From positions 1 to 64,000 of the forward strand of contig NZ_BAUA01000110.1 in the NCBI RefSeq assembly GCF_000710915.1: DNA of 64,000 bases, read 5' to 3'. This DNA is from Nocardia brasiliensis IFM 10847 (lineage in GTDB: Bacteria; Actinomycetota; Actinomycetes; Mycobacteriales; Mycobacteriaceae). Positions 1 through 8,484 of the stretch are shown piece by piece; position 1 is the stretch's first letter; each line of letters opens with the position of its first letter. A model generated the notes under the pieces. The model saw only the letters and a program-made list of their open reading frames with translations. It was not told the DNA's origin and searched no databases. The position numbers and the translations under genes are program-made.

Positions 1-796
1 GGTAGATGTCCAGCAGCGCCTCGTCCTGACCGGCGGTGTTGTCCTTCTCCAGGGTCGACATCATGATCTCGGAGAAACCGAAGCGCTCCACGATCTCTTC
101 GGTCGTCCAGCCGAGCGCCTTCAGCAGCACCGTGACGGGCTGGCGGCGCTTGCGGTCGATGCGGACGCCGACGGTGTCGCGCTTGTCGACGTCGAACTCC
201 AGCCACGCGCCACGCGACGGGATGACGCGCACGCTGTGCAGGTCCTTCTCGGTGGCCTTGTCGACCGAGTGGTCGAAGTAGACGCCCGGCGAGCGGACCA
301 GCTGCGAGACGACGACGCGCTCGGTGCCGTTGATGATGAACGTGCCCTTGTCGGTCATCATCGGGAAATCACCCATGAAGACCGTCTGGCTCTTGATCTC
401 ACCGGTGTTGTTGTTGATGAACTCCGCGGTGACGAACAGCGGCGCCGCGTAGGTCATGTCCTTGTCTTTGCACTCGTCGATCGAGGCCTTGACCTCTTCG
501 AACCGAGGATCAGAGAAAGACAGGGACATCGAGCCGGAGAAGTCCTCGATCGGCGAGAGCTCCTCGAGCACCTCCTCGAGTCCCCCGACTAGCCCGACGT
601 CGCCGCGCGCGGCAACTTTTTCACGCCATGACGGCGAACCGATCAACCATGCAAATGAGTCCGTCTGTAGATCGAGAAGTCCGGGCACCTCCAAGGGTTC
701 ACGGATCTTCGCGAAAGACACCCGCAACGGGGCTCCGGGGATTCCGGCAACTGCCTTGGTCTGGGTGGAGACTGCCAAGATGCGTCCTTCCAGCAC
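1..796 (-). CDS. rpoB: RNA polymerase beta subunit, N-terminal part (runs off the window)
   Basis: This is the first 265 residues of the beta subunit of RNA polymerase, which forms part of the catalytic channel of the core enzyme. The frame starts at a GTG at 796 (VLEGRILAVSTQ) and continues with FAKIREPLEVPGLLDLQTDS, SPIEDFSGSMSLSF, AAPLFVTAEFINNNTGEIKS and DKRDTVGVRIDRKRRQPV, all hallmarks of actinobacterial RpoB. The rest, including the rifampicin-resistance region near residue 430, lies outside the window. Upstream is a mce operon rather than the short spacer to rplL-mkl known from mycobacteria. No strong ribosome-binding site precedes the GTG. Nocardia species often carry a second rpoB copy; this one, next to the ribosomal cluster, is presumably the housekeeping copy (inference). 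Confidence 0.97.
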   Translation of the reverse strand, partial: MLEGRILAVSTQTKAVAGIPGAPLRVSFAKIREPLEVPGLLDLQTDSFAWLIGSPSWREKVAARGDVGLVGGLEEVLEELSPIEDFSGSMSLSFSDPRFEEVKASIDECKDKDMTYAAPLFVTAEFINNNTGEIKSQTVFMGDFPMMTDKGTFIINGTERVVVSQLVRSPGVYFDHSVDKATEKDLHSVRVIPSRGAWLEFDVDKRDTVGVRIDRKRRQPVTVLLKALGWTTEEIVERFGFSEIMMSTLEKDNTAGQDEALLDIY

Positions 797-1154
797 CTCA
801 CGCGCGTCGCGTGGTGGTCCGCGACCGTCGCTTGTCTGCTACGAATTCCGCTGGTTACGACCCAAACAAAACCCGAACAGGCAACAACGGAAGTAACACC
901 GGAAGGTGGAACTTACGTGTGCAAATCGAGGTATGGACAGGAGGCAGCCAGCGCAACGTCCAACCGTACACCAATCGTCACGGGGGTGTCAACCTACCAC
1001 CCGTGCGCACATTCACGTGGCTGGCGCGCCGTGTCCGAATCGCTGGCTGCGTCGAGGACGACGGGGCGCTAGGAACCCACTGTGACAGCTGCCGCTGTTG
1101 TGAATAGCGTGACTGGTCGGGCGAAACTCGTCAAGTAGGCGCGAGAGCGACGGA
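797..1154 (-). promoter_or_regulatory. rpoB upstream region, no gene
   Basis: This is 358 bases between the last gene of the mce operon and rpoB, both on the minus strand. Short overlapping frames occur on the plus strand but none resembles a protein. The stretch is somewhat richer in A and T around 840-1000 than its surroundings, as expected of a promoter and 5' leader. One possible minus-strand hexamer pair is TTGCGC and TACCTC with a 17-base spacer near 930-960, but this is weak. It should hold the rpoBC promoter, because the mce operon would otherwise separate rpoB from the ribosomal promoters. Confidence 0.45.
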
Positions 1155-1877
1155 TCACTGGTCGACGATGTCGCTGGCCAGCCAGCGATCGCCCACCTTC
1201 TGCATGTGCAGCACGATCGGACCTGCGACGCTCTGCTGCGCCACGCCGTTCTTGGTCGCGCTCACGACCAGGTTGACCAGCAGTTCGGCCCGGTCGTCGG
1301 CGAGCAAGGTCACGCCGATCGGATCAGCCTTGGCATCCGCGCTCGTCTGCGCCTGCTTCACCGCCGAGATGGTGGTGTCGGCGTACTTGTCGAGATCGGC
1401 GAGCATCTTGCCGGTGAGCACCTGCTTCGCCGCGTCCCGGTACCCGTCGATGTTCTTCACGTCGTAGGCGTAGACGGTCTTCAACGCGTGGTCGGCGGCC
1501 GCCCGCACCTCTTCGGTGGTCTTGTTGTCGACGAACGCCCGGTTCGAGTCGTCCACGCCCGGACGCAGCGCGGCAACCACCGCGAATCCGCCGAGCAACA
1601 CCGCGGCGATCAGGCAACCCGCGACCAGGGTCCAGAACGAACGGCTCGATCGCGGTGCCCGCGGCGCGCGAATCCGGGCCGGGCGGGTAAGCGCGGGCTC
1701 AGGGCGTTCCGCGCGCGCCTGCCGTTTGCCGACCGGGCGGGCGGTACTCGTCACGCGCGGCTTGCGGATCGGCGTGTTGCGCGGTGTGCCGCTGCGTGAC
1801 GCACTGGTCCGCGACTGCTGCTCCGCGCCGGGTTGCCGCTTGGGCGTGAGCCGGTTGACCGGTTTACGAGAAGTCAT
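1155..1877 (-). CDS. Mce-associated membrane protein (distal)
   Basis: This 240-residue protein is of the Mce-associated (Mas) type that follows mce operons in actinobacteria and is thought to stabilise the Mce lipid-transport complex. It has a long basic, proline- and serine-rich cytoplasmic region (about residues 1-78), one transmembrane helix (about 79-103, FWTLVAGCLIAAVLLGG) and a C-terminal extracytoplasmic domain ending GDRWLASDIVDQ, which resembles the NTF2-like fold of the family. The ATG at 1877 was chosen because TAGGAGCGACACC stands directly before it. The frame stays open upstream to 1973, but that part overlaps the preceding gene. Only 10 bases separate the two genes, so they are cotranscribed. 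Substrate and partner are unknown. Confidence 0.85.
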   Translation of the reverse strand: MTSRKPVNRLTPKRQPGAEQQSRTSASRSGTPRNTPIRKPRVTSTARPVGKRQARAERPEPALTRPARIRAPRAPRSSRSFWTLVAGCLIAAVLLGGFAVVAALRPGVDDSNRAFVDNKTTEEVRAAADHALKTVYAYDVKNIDGYRDAAKQVLTGKMLADLDKYADTTISAVKQAQTSADAKADPIGVTLLADDRAELLVNLVVSATKNGVAQQSVAGPIVLHMQKVGDRWLASDIVDQ

Positions 1878-1887
1878 GGTGTCGCTC

Positions 1888-2598
1888 CTACGATCCCGGT
1901 TTCGGCGCGGCGGGTGGCTGCTCGGCCGGCGGTTGATCACCGGCGGGCGGCTGCGGCGACTGGCCCTGTCCACCGCTGAGCAGCACGGGCTGACTCAACG
2001 AGGAGATCTGCTCGGCCTTCCACACCTCGCCCGTCTTGGCGACGTCGACATTCCAGGTGTAGCGATATTCGGCCGGCGGCTTGTCCTTGCCGAGCTCGGT
2101 CACCTGCAGCACCACCAGCGCGGAGGCCTTGTCCTTTTCGCTGTTCAGCGTGGTCACGGCGGCGCCGAGCACCTTGGAGGTCATGCCGACGTTCGTCTGC
2201 TTCGCGAGTTGCTCGGCCTGATCCTTGTTCTTCTCCGCCGACTCGAGCAGCGCACCGGTCATCGAGGAGCGGGCCAGTGCGAGCGAGCCCGGCACGTCGT
2301 CGAGGTTCATCGAGGTCATATTGAGCGCGGCTTGACGGGCGGCGTCGAGGGCGTTGTCGCGGGCGTCCGCGCGTGGGGCGTCGCTGACCGCGGCCCGGAT
2401 CCAGCCCGCGCCGAACCAGACGGCGGCGACCAGGGCGACGATCAGCAGCACGGCGGATCCGGCCAGCACGAGAGTGCGCCAGATCCCGGAGCCGGCCCGC
2501 ACGCCCGAATCCGCAGCTGTGTCCTTCTTGTCCTTTTTCATGTCCACGGCGGCAGCCCCCTCGGCCTGCGCCGCGTCCGCCGTGTCCACATCACTCAC
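1888..2598 (-). CDS. Mce-associated membrane protein (proximal)
   Basis: This 236-residue Mce-associated protein has an acidic N-terminal tail (1-40), one transmembrane helix at about residues 42-64 (LVLAGSAVLLIVALVAAVWF), and an extracytoplasmic domain with the WKAEQISSLSQPVLLSGGQG end typical of the family, followed by a proline-rich tail. The GTG start at 2598 overlaps the TGA of a 15-codon frame that begins at 2642 (GTGA overlap), suggesting translational coupling to a leader peptide. It is the tenth gene of the yrbE-mce operon, after mceF. The role is inferred from family and position; no catalytic motif is visible. Confidence 0.85.
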   Translation of the reverse strand: MSDVDTADAAQAEGAAAVDMKKDKKDTAADSGVRAGSGIWRTLVLAGSAVLLIVALVAAVWFGAGWIRAAVSDAPRADARDNALDAARQAALNMTSMNLDDVPGSLALARSSMTGALLESAEKNKDQAEQLAKQTNVGMTSKVLGAAVTTLNSEKDKASALVVLQVTELGKDKPPAEYRYTWNVDVAKTGEVWKAEQISSLSQPVLLSGGQGQSPQPPAGDQPPAEQPPAAPKPGS

Positions 2599-2642
2599 TG
2601 CTGCGCCTCGAGTTTTCCTTCGCTTCGCTCACGCGTATTCAC
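2595..2642 (-). CDS. possible 15-residue leader peptide before the first Mce-associated gene
   Basis: A GTG-initiated frame of 15 codons (VNTRERSEGKLEAQQ) ends with a TGA that shares bases with the GTG start of the following gene. It lies in the short spacer after mceF. Its ERSEG core resembles the leader frame before menE (VSERSERAEG) at 44731. The DNA carries the GTGAGCGAAGCGAAGG type of repeat. It may be a coupling peptide or only a dispersed repeat that happens to be open. Expression is unproven. Confidence 0.3.
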   Translation of the reverse strand: MNTRERSEGKLEAQQ

Positions 2643-2660
2643 CTAACGTCGTCGGTCCGG

Positions 2661-3902
2661 TCACCGCTTCGGCGTGACGCCCATCAGGGTGGCCATCTGG
2701 ATGGCGATCGGGCTCAAATCGAGCCGTTCCGGATCGGTCTTGGGGGTGTTGTCCCAGGGCTGCACGATGTTCGGATCGGCGAGCGCGGCTCGCTCACCGC
2801 CCCGCACCGCGGTCGGGTTACCCTGCGGTACAAGGCATTTCGCATCCTTGTTGAACGGGAACTCGTCGCGGGTGTCGTCGAAGTCCGGGTTCTGCGCCTT
2901 CATCTGCTCGAGGATCCGCTGCGTTCCCTCGTACCCGACAGTACAGGCGGGCGGATTGTTGGTTTCCAGCACGAGCCCGAAGTGGGTGGTGCCGTCGCCG
3001 GGCGCGGTGGCCGAGCCGCCGATCGAGAGCTGCGGGATCATCTGCAGCAGCGGGCGGATCGCGAAGAACTTGGGCGAGATCGCCAGCAGCAGCTGACGCA
3101 GGTTACCCAGGTCCTGGGTGAGCGCGCCGCCGCTCTCGTGCAGCAGCGCGCCGATCTGCTGGCCCGCGTCGTTGCCGGTACCGATCAACCTGCGGATATC
3201 CGGGTCGCTGGAGCGCAGCTGCGCGGTCAGCTTGTCCAGGCCGTCGCTGAACTCACGGATCGCGTCGGACTGCTCGGCCTGTGTGCCGAGCGCGACCTTG
3301 CCGTCCCGGATCAGCTGAATGGTCTGCGGCAGCGTCTCGTTGAACGTGGTGGTGAACTTGTTCAGCGAATCGACGAAAACCTGCAGGTCGTCACCCTTGC
3401 CGTTGAACGCCTTGCCGAGCTCGCGCACGGTCGTGTTCAGCGCCGCGAGATCGACCGAGCGCGTGAACGTGTCCACGCTGGCGACCAACTGCTGCACCGG
3501 CACCGGCGTGGTGGCCGAGGTGATCACCGAACCGTCGCGCAGATAGGGCCCGGAATCACGGTCCGGCTGCAAGTCGACGTATTGCTCACCGATCGCGGAC
3601 CGGTTGGCCACCACAGCTTTCGCGGACGCCGGGATCTCCGGCGAATCCGAGTCGATGATCAGGTTCATCAGCACGCCGTCGCCGGTGAGTTCCAGGGTGC
3701 CGACCCGGCCGACCGGCACGCCGCGATAGGTCACCTCGGCGCCCTTGTAGATGCCGCCGGTCTGGTCTGCCTGCACTTTCACGCCGTACTGGCCGAAACC
3801 GAGCATATGGTCGAGCCGGATGTACTTGGCACCGACGAACACCACGCCGACCACCGCGACGACCACGAACGCGAGCAGCTGCCAGCGCACCAACTTCGTC
3901 AT
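2661..3902 (-). CDS. mceF: MCE-domain protein, MceF position
   Basis: This 413-residue MCE-family protein is the sixth and last Mce subunit of the operon. It has one N-terminal membrane helix (about residues 7-27), an MCE domain at about 34-115 (GIYKGAEVTYRGVPVGRVG), and a long helical region that in Mce complexes forms the periplasm-spanning tube for lipids. The C-terminal tail is variable and proline-containing. The ATG at 3902 overlaps the TGA of mceE by four bases (ATGA). Mce systems import hydrophobic substrates such as sterols, fatty acids or mycolates; the substrate here cannot be read from sequence. Confidence 0.93.
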   Translation of the reverse strand: MTKLVRWQLLAFVVVAVVGVVFVGAKYIRLDHMLGFGQYGVKVQADQTGGIYKGAEVTYRGVPVGRVGTLELTGDGVLMNLIIDSDSPEIPASAKAVVANRSAIGEQYVDLQPDRDSGPYLRDGSVITSATTPVPVQQLVASVDTFTRSVDLAALNTTVRELGKAFNGKGDDLQVFVDSLNKFTTTFNETLPQTIQLIRDGKVALGTQAEQSDAIREFSDGLDKLTAQLRSSDPDIRRLIGTGNDAGQQIGALLHESGGALTQDLGNLRQLLLAISPKFFAIRPLLQMIPQLSIGGSATAPGDGTTHFGLVLETNNPPACTVGYEGTQRILEQMKAQNPDFDDTRDEFPFNKDAKCLVPQGNPTAVRGGERAALADPNIVQPWDNTPKTDPERLDLSPIAIQMATLMGVTPKR

Positions 3903-5137
3903 CGCGGACCACCCACTCCCAGTTGCTCCAGAATCGCCCCGACCGGATTCGGCGGCACGCCCGGCGCGGGCGGCTGGGCCATGTTCGGCGGGAGCGGCAG
4001 GATCGAGATCGTCGGCCAGCCCGCACGCGGGCCGTTGCCGTTGTAGTACGGGTTGGTCGGATTCACCGGCACCGGCGGACCGAAGGTGGGCGGAATGTAC
4101 TCCGGATTCGGTTTGCCCACACCGAGATTGCTCAGCGTGACGCCGATCTGCTGATCCACCGACAGCCAGGTGTTCACCGAACCGCCGAAGGTGGATTCCA
4201 GCGTGGAGTCCGGGAACGGGTAGGTCGGGATCAGCGGGAACGCGGTGACCAGGTCCGGCGCGGACTTGCCGAGTTCCTGCAGCGTCGGACGCAGCGACGT
4301 GAGATCGCGGATCAGATCGTCTTTCGAGTGGTCGAGCACGTCGAAACCGGCCTGCCCCACCCGGTCCAGCTGGGTCAGCAGACCGACGAGCTGAGGTCGC
4401 TGCTGCTCCAGGATTTTCACGCCCTCGGGCAGTTCGTCGAGGATCTTGCCGATCTGCGCGGTCTGCTGACCGACCCGGCTGCTCAGCACATCGAGGCCGT
4501 CGAGCGCCCGCGTGATGTCGTCGACCTGATCATCGAGACCTTTGATCAGCGTGTTCGCCTGATCGAGCAGCGAGCGCACCCGCTCCTCGCGCCCGCCGAG
4601 GGTCTTGTTCAGTTCCGTGACGATCGGTTGCAGCTGGGCGACGCCACCGCCGTTGAGCAGCAACGACATCGCGCCGAGCACCTGCTCGATCTCGGTGGCG
4701 TGCCGGGTGCGGTCGACGGTGATCACCGCGCCGTCGCGCAGCTTCGCGGCAGCCGGATCGGCGGGCTTGGACAGCTCGATGAACTTCTCGCCCAGCAGGT
4801 TCGACTGCCGCACTTCGGCGTGCGCGTTGTCGGGCAGGTCCACCGAGGAGTTCACCACGGTGCGTACCGTCGCGGTCCACTGGTCCTTGCCGATCGTGAT
4901 GTCCTCGACCCGGCCTACCGGTACGCCCTCCACCTTGACCGCGGACTGCGGCACCAGATCGAGCACGTCGTCGAACTGGATGTCGATGTGCATCGGGTGT
5001 TCGCCGACGTCCGCGCCGCCGGGCAGCGGAACGCTGTAGATGCCGTCGGACGCGCACGAGGTGACCAGGACGGCGGCCAGGCCGGTCGCCAGCGCGATAC
5101 CGAAACCCCTTGCGACGGAACGAATTCGGCTACTCAC
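3899..5137 (-). CDS. mceE: MCE-domain lipoprotein, MceE position
   Basis: This 412-residue Mce protein is the lipoprotein member. The start is the GTG at 5137, overlapping the mceD stop (GTGA). It is followed by a signal peptide with a lipobox ending LVTSC, cysteine near residue 25. The frame is open further upstream, but that overlaps mceD. The MCE domain follows at about residues 45-130 (SAVKVEGVPVGRVEDI), then helical repeats and a proline-rich end. Fifth of six mce genes in strict A-F order. MceE lipoproteins (LprK type) anchor the complex at the outer face of the plasma membrane. Confidence 0.93.
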   Translation of the reverse strand: MSSRIRSVARGFGIALATGLAAVLVTSCASDGIYSVPLPGGADVGEHPMHIDIQFDDVLDLVPQSAVKVEGVPVGRVEDITIGKDQWTATVRTVVNSSVDLPDNAHAEVRQSNLLGEKFIELSKPADPAAAKLRDGAVITVDRTRHATEIEQVLGAMSLLLNGGGVAQLQPIVTELNKTLGGREERVRSLLDQANTLIKGLDDQVDDITRALDGLDVLSSRVGQQTAQIGKILDELPEGVKILEQQRPQLVGLLTQLDRVGQAGFDVLDHSKDDLIRDLTSLRPTLQELGKSAPDLVTAFPLIPTYPFPDSTLESTFGGSVNTWLSVDQQIGVTLSNLGVGKPNPEYIPPTFGPPVPVNPTNPYYNGNGPRAGWPTISILPLPPNMAQPPAPGVPPNPVGAILEQLGVGGPR

Positions 5138-6387
5138 CGCGCACCTCCCTGGGACGGCGGCAGCTGGTCCGACGGCGTGCCCGGCACGGTGCCGGGCACC
5201 GGAGCGCGCTGCTGGTTCTCGCCGCTGAGAATGCCGAACGGCAGGATCAGCGTCGGCGTTTTCACGCCCGCGGTGATCTGATCGGAGATCTCCTGGCAGT
5301 GGTCCAGGATCGGGCGCATCTGCCGGCCCAGCGCTTCGAATTGCGGGTCGCCCGGCCGCAACTTGGACACGTCGACCAGCTTGCACATCACGCCGAACGG
5401 ATCCTGCAGGTCGGTGAAGTTGGCCCGCATGTCGAGGGTGCCGGATTCGGCGTTGTGGATGTTGATCAGGTTGCTGAGCGCCACCGGCAGCACCGGCAGG
5501 GCCGCCGCCAGATCGTCACGCTGTTTGGCCAGCGTCTCGGTGAGCTGGGTCAGGCCCTCGGCATTGCTGGCGATCAGCGCGCGGTTGTTGTCGATGAACC
5601 GGGCGACATCGCCGAGCGCGACGGACAGCAGGTTCAGCGCGGCGCCGAGATCATCGCGCTCGTTCGCGAGGAAGCCGGCCAGATCGGCGAGCTGGACGTT
5701 GAACTGGCGCACCTGCGCGTCGTTGCGGGCCAGCATGGTGACGAAGGTCTGCAGATTCTTGACCGTGTCGAAGATGTCACCGCGCGCGTCGGACAGGTAC
5801 TTGGCCGCCTTGGACAGCTGAGTGAGGCTGTTGGCCAGCGCTTCACCGTTGCCGTCGAGGTTCGCCGCGCCCGTCCGGACCAGGTCGTTGACCGCGCCCT
5901 CTTTGTTGGCGCCGTTGGGGCCCAACGCATCCGAGAGTTCGGTGATGCTCTTGTACAGCTGGTCGACCTCGACCGGGGTGACCGTGCGATCGCGCGCGAT
6001 GGTCGCCGTGCGCGGCATTTTCGGCCCGCCGGTGTACACCGGGGTGAGCTGGATGTAGCGGTCGGACACGATCGAGGGCGTGATCTGCGCGGCCCGCGCG
6101 TCGGCGGGCACGTCGAAGCGGCGATCGACGCTCATCACGATCTTGACCTGATCGCCCTGCGGTTCGACCGAATCCACCGAGCCGACCGGGACACCGAGGA
6201 TCCGCACGTCAGAACCCTCGTAGATGCCCACCGAACGATCGAAGTACGCGGTGATCTTGGTGGTGGTCATCCGGTCGAACAGCCACCACAGCACCCCCAC
6301 CACGATCAGCACGGCCACCAGGACGAGCGCGATCGCGACCTTGGTCCCCCGGCCCGAATTCCGCAGCGCGGTCAGCCGATCCGCCAT
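5134..6387 (-). CDS. mceD: MCE-domain protein, MceD position
   Basis: This 417-residue Mce protein has an N-terminal membrane helix (about 17-38, VAIALVLVAVLIVVGVLWW), an MCE domain (about 44-125, GSDVRILGVPVGSVDSVEP), a long coiled helical region (about 150-320) and a C-terminal tail with two cysteines (MCKLVDVS and DHCQE). The ATG at 6387 sits one base after the mceC stop, and the terminal codons of mceC supply a GGAGG ribosome-binding site. It should assemble with the other five Mce proteins. Confidence 0.93.
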   Translation of the reverse strand: MADRLTALRNSGRGTKVAIALVLVAVLIVVGVLWWLFDRMTTTKITAYFDRSVGIYEGSDVRILGVPVGSVDSVEPQGDQVKIVMSVDRRFDVPADARAAQITPSIVSDRYIQLTPVYTGGPKMPRTATIARDRTVTPVEVDQLYKSITELSDALGPNGANKEGAVNDLVRTGAANLDGNGEALANSLTQLSKAAKYLSDARGDIFDTVKNLQTFVTMLARNDAQVRQFNVQLADLAGFLANERDDLGAALNLLSVALGDVARFIDNNRALIASNAEGLTQLTETLAKQRDDLAAALPVLPVALSNLINIHNAESGTLDMRANFTDLQDPFGVMCKLVDVSKLRPGDPQFEALGRQMRPILDHCQEISDQITAGVKTPTLILPFGILSGENQQRAPVPGTVPGTPSDQLPPSQGGAR

Positions 6388-6388
6388 G

Positions 6389-7399
6389 TCAGTTACCTCC
6401 CATGGTGCGAATCGGCGGACGGTTGCCGGGGATATCGGGCAGGGCGGGCGGAAGCAGGTTCACGATCACCGCGTCGAACCAGCGACCGGTGCCGAGCACA
6501 TTGGCGTAGATCCCGTAGAACGGCGCCGCGAGCTCCAAGGTCTTGGAGATGTTCTGCTGGTTGGCATTCAGCAGATCGATCGAGCCGCGCAGGTTCTTCA
6601 GCGCCGGGCCGATCTGCTCCTCGTTGTCGTGCACCAGGGCGGTCAGCTCGGCGGACACGGTCTTGGCGCCGTCGAGCAGCTGCGCGATGGACTGCTGCCG
6701 AATGTTCAGCTCGGCCAGCAGCTGCCCGCCCGAGCTGAGCAGCCGCTCGAACTCCGCGTTGCGATCGGCGAGCACCTGGGTGGTCTGCCTGGTCGCCGCG
6801 AACAGCTTCTTGAGCTGCTCGTCTCGCTTGGCCAGCGTCTCCGAGAGCCGGGCGACGCCGTCGATCGAGCCGCGGATCTCCGGCGGCGTGGTCGCGAACG
6901 CGTCGGAGAGCACCCGCATGCTGGTGGCCAGCTGAGCGGTGTCGATCTGGTCGATGTTCTTCGCCGCGTCGGTGAACGCGTCCACCACGTCGTACGGAGC
7001 GACGGTGCGCGACAACGGGATTCGCTTGCTCGGGTCGGCGGTGCCGGAACCCTTCGGGTCCAGCGCCAGATACTTCTGCCCGAGCACCGTCTTGATCTGG
7101 ATCGAGGCGGTGGTCTCGCTACCGATCCAGGCGTTCTGGGTCCGGAAATCGACGAGCACCTTGGCGCCGTCGAGCCGGACGTCATCCACCGCACCGACCT
7201 TGACGCCCGCGATCCGGACCTCGTTGCCCTTCTTCAGGCCGGCGGCCTCGGAGAACTCGGCGGTGTATTTGGTGCCGGCGCCGATGATCGGCAGCCGGTC
7301 CAAGAAGAAGGCCGACATCGTCACCAGCAGCACCAGCACCAGTCCGAGCACGCCCATGAAGGCGGGGCTGCGGCGTCCGAGCAATACGCGGTCGTCCAT
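6389..7399 (-). CDS. mceC: MCE-domain protein, MceC position
   Basis: This 336-residue Mce protein starts at the ATG at 7399, whose A is shared with the mceB stop (TGATG). The frame continues upstream but that stretch is mceB. Domains: membrane helix at about 13-33, MCE domain at about 40-120 (GNEVRIAGVKVGAVDDV), helical tube region to about 290, and a short proline-containing tail ending IRTMGGN. It lacks the long C-terminal extension of MceD-F, which is normal for MceC. Third subunit of the hexamer in operon order. Confidence 0.93.
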   Translation of the reverse strand: MDDRVLLGRRSPAFMGVLGLVLVLLVTMSAFFLDRLPIIGAGTKYTAEFSEAAGLKKGNEVRIAGVKVGAVDDVRLDGAKVLVDFRTQNAWIGSETTASIQIKTVLGQKYLALDPKGSGTADPSKRIPLSRTVAPYDVVDAFTDAAKNIDQIDTAQLATSMRVLSDAFATTPPEIRGSIDGVARLSETLAKRDEQLKKLFAATRQTTQVLADRNAEFERLLSSGGQLLAELNIRQQSIAQLLDGAKTVSAELTALVHDNEEQIGPALKNLRGSIDLLNANQQNISKTLELAAPFYGIYANVLGTGRWFDAVIVNLLPPALPDIPGNRPPIRTMGGN

Positions 7400-8484
7400 C
7401 AGCGGGCCTTCCCGGAGCAGCGCGGCGCGGCGTTGGTGTACAGCGGCTGGTTGATCGTCGGCAGCCCAGCGGGCAGGTTGAGCTGCGGCGCGTCCACCGC
7501 GCCCGGCCCGACCACGATGTCGATACCGCACAGGTAGAACTGGAACCAGGAGCCGTAACTGCCCACGCGCCCGAGCTTTTCCATTTTCAGCGGCAGGTTC
7601 GTCAAAGCGTCGTTGACCTCGTCCTTGCGCTCGTTGAGCGTGCCGGTGAGCTGGCTCAGGCCGGCGATCGAGCCCTGCAGGGTGGGCCGCACCGGAACCA
7701 GCAGATCGCCGGTGGCCGAGGCCAGGTTGCCGAGCGAGGTGACCGAGCGGCCGATGGTGTCACGTTCCGCGGACAGCCCGCTGACCAGGGCTTCGGTATT
7801 GACGATGAGCTGATCGAACTGGTCGTCGCGCTGGTTCACGGTATCGAGCACCGCGGTCAGGTTGCGCACCAGCTCACCGATCACGGCATCCTTGTCCGCG
7901 ATCTTGTTGGTCAGGCTCGCGGTGGTGGCCACCAGATCGTGGATGGTGCCCTGCTCCCCCTGGAACACCTGGATGATCTCGAACGAGAGCTTGTTCACGT
8001 CGTCGGCGGTCAGCGTCCGGAACAGCGGACGGAAACCGTTGAACAGCGTGGTGAGGTTCAGCGCGGGACGGGTGTTCTCCAGCCCGATGGTGCCGCCCTT
8101 GTTCAGCTTGCGACCCTGCTCGCCGGTGCCCTGCTCGAGCGCGATGTAGCGCTGGCCGACCAGGTTCCGGTACCGGATGGTGGCGATGGTCGAGGCGGGC
8201 AGCCAATCCCGATCGGTCAGTTCGAATTTCACCTCGGCCAGCCGCTTGTCCACGATCGAGACATCGGTGACCTTGCCGACCCGCACACCCGCGACGCGCA
8301 CCTCGTCACCCGGGTTCAGCGAGGTGACATCGGTGAACCGGGCCTTGAACGCGGTACCGCCGCCGCTGTAGTTCGCGATGGACAGCGCGAGCACCGTCGT
8401 CGCGAACAGCGTCACGATGACGAAGATGATCAACTTGGTGAGCGGCCCACCGAGACCGCGCATTTGCTGCTTGAACGCGTTCAT
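7399..8484 (-). CDS. mceB: MCE-domain protein, MceB position
   Basis: This 361-residue Mce protein has an N-terminal membrane helix (about 16-37, LIIFVIVTLFATTVLAL), an MCE domain (about 42-125, GDEVRVAGVRVGKVTDVS), and a helical region with regular hydrophobic spacing. A C-terminal conserved FQFYLCGIDI segment is typical of MceB. The ATG at 8484 overlaps the mceA stop by four bases. Two cysteines near the C terminus are a recurring feature of this subunit. Confidence 0.93.
   Translation of the reverse strand: MNAFKQQMRGLGGPLTKLIIFVIVTLFATTVLALSIANYSGGGTAFKARFTDVTSLNPGDEVRVAGVRVGKVTDVSIVDKRLAEVKFELTDRDWLPASTIATIRYRNLVGQRYIALEQGTGEQGRKLNKGGTIGLENTRPALNLTTLFNGFRPLFRTLTADDVNKLSFEIIQVFQGEQGTIHDLVATTASLTNKIADKDAVIGELVRNLTAVLDTVNQRDDQFDQLIVNTEALVSGLSAERDTIGRSVTSLGNLASATGDLLVPVRPTLQGSIAGLSQLTGTLNERKDEVNDALTNLPLKMEKLGRVGSYGSWFQFYLCGIDIVVGPGAVDAPQLNLPAGLPTINQPLYTNAAPRCSGKAR

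Noticed and set aside
1..796. judging rifampicin resistance from this rpoB
   Set aside because: The resistance-determining region is outside the window, so nothing can be said.
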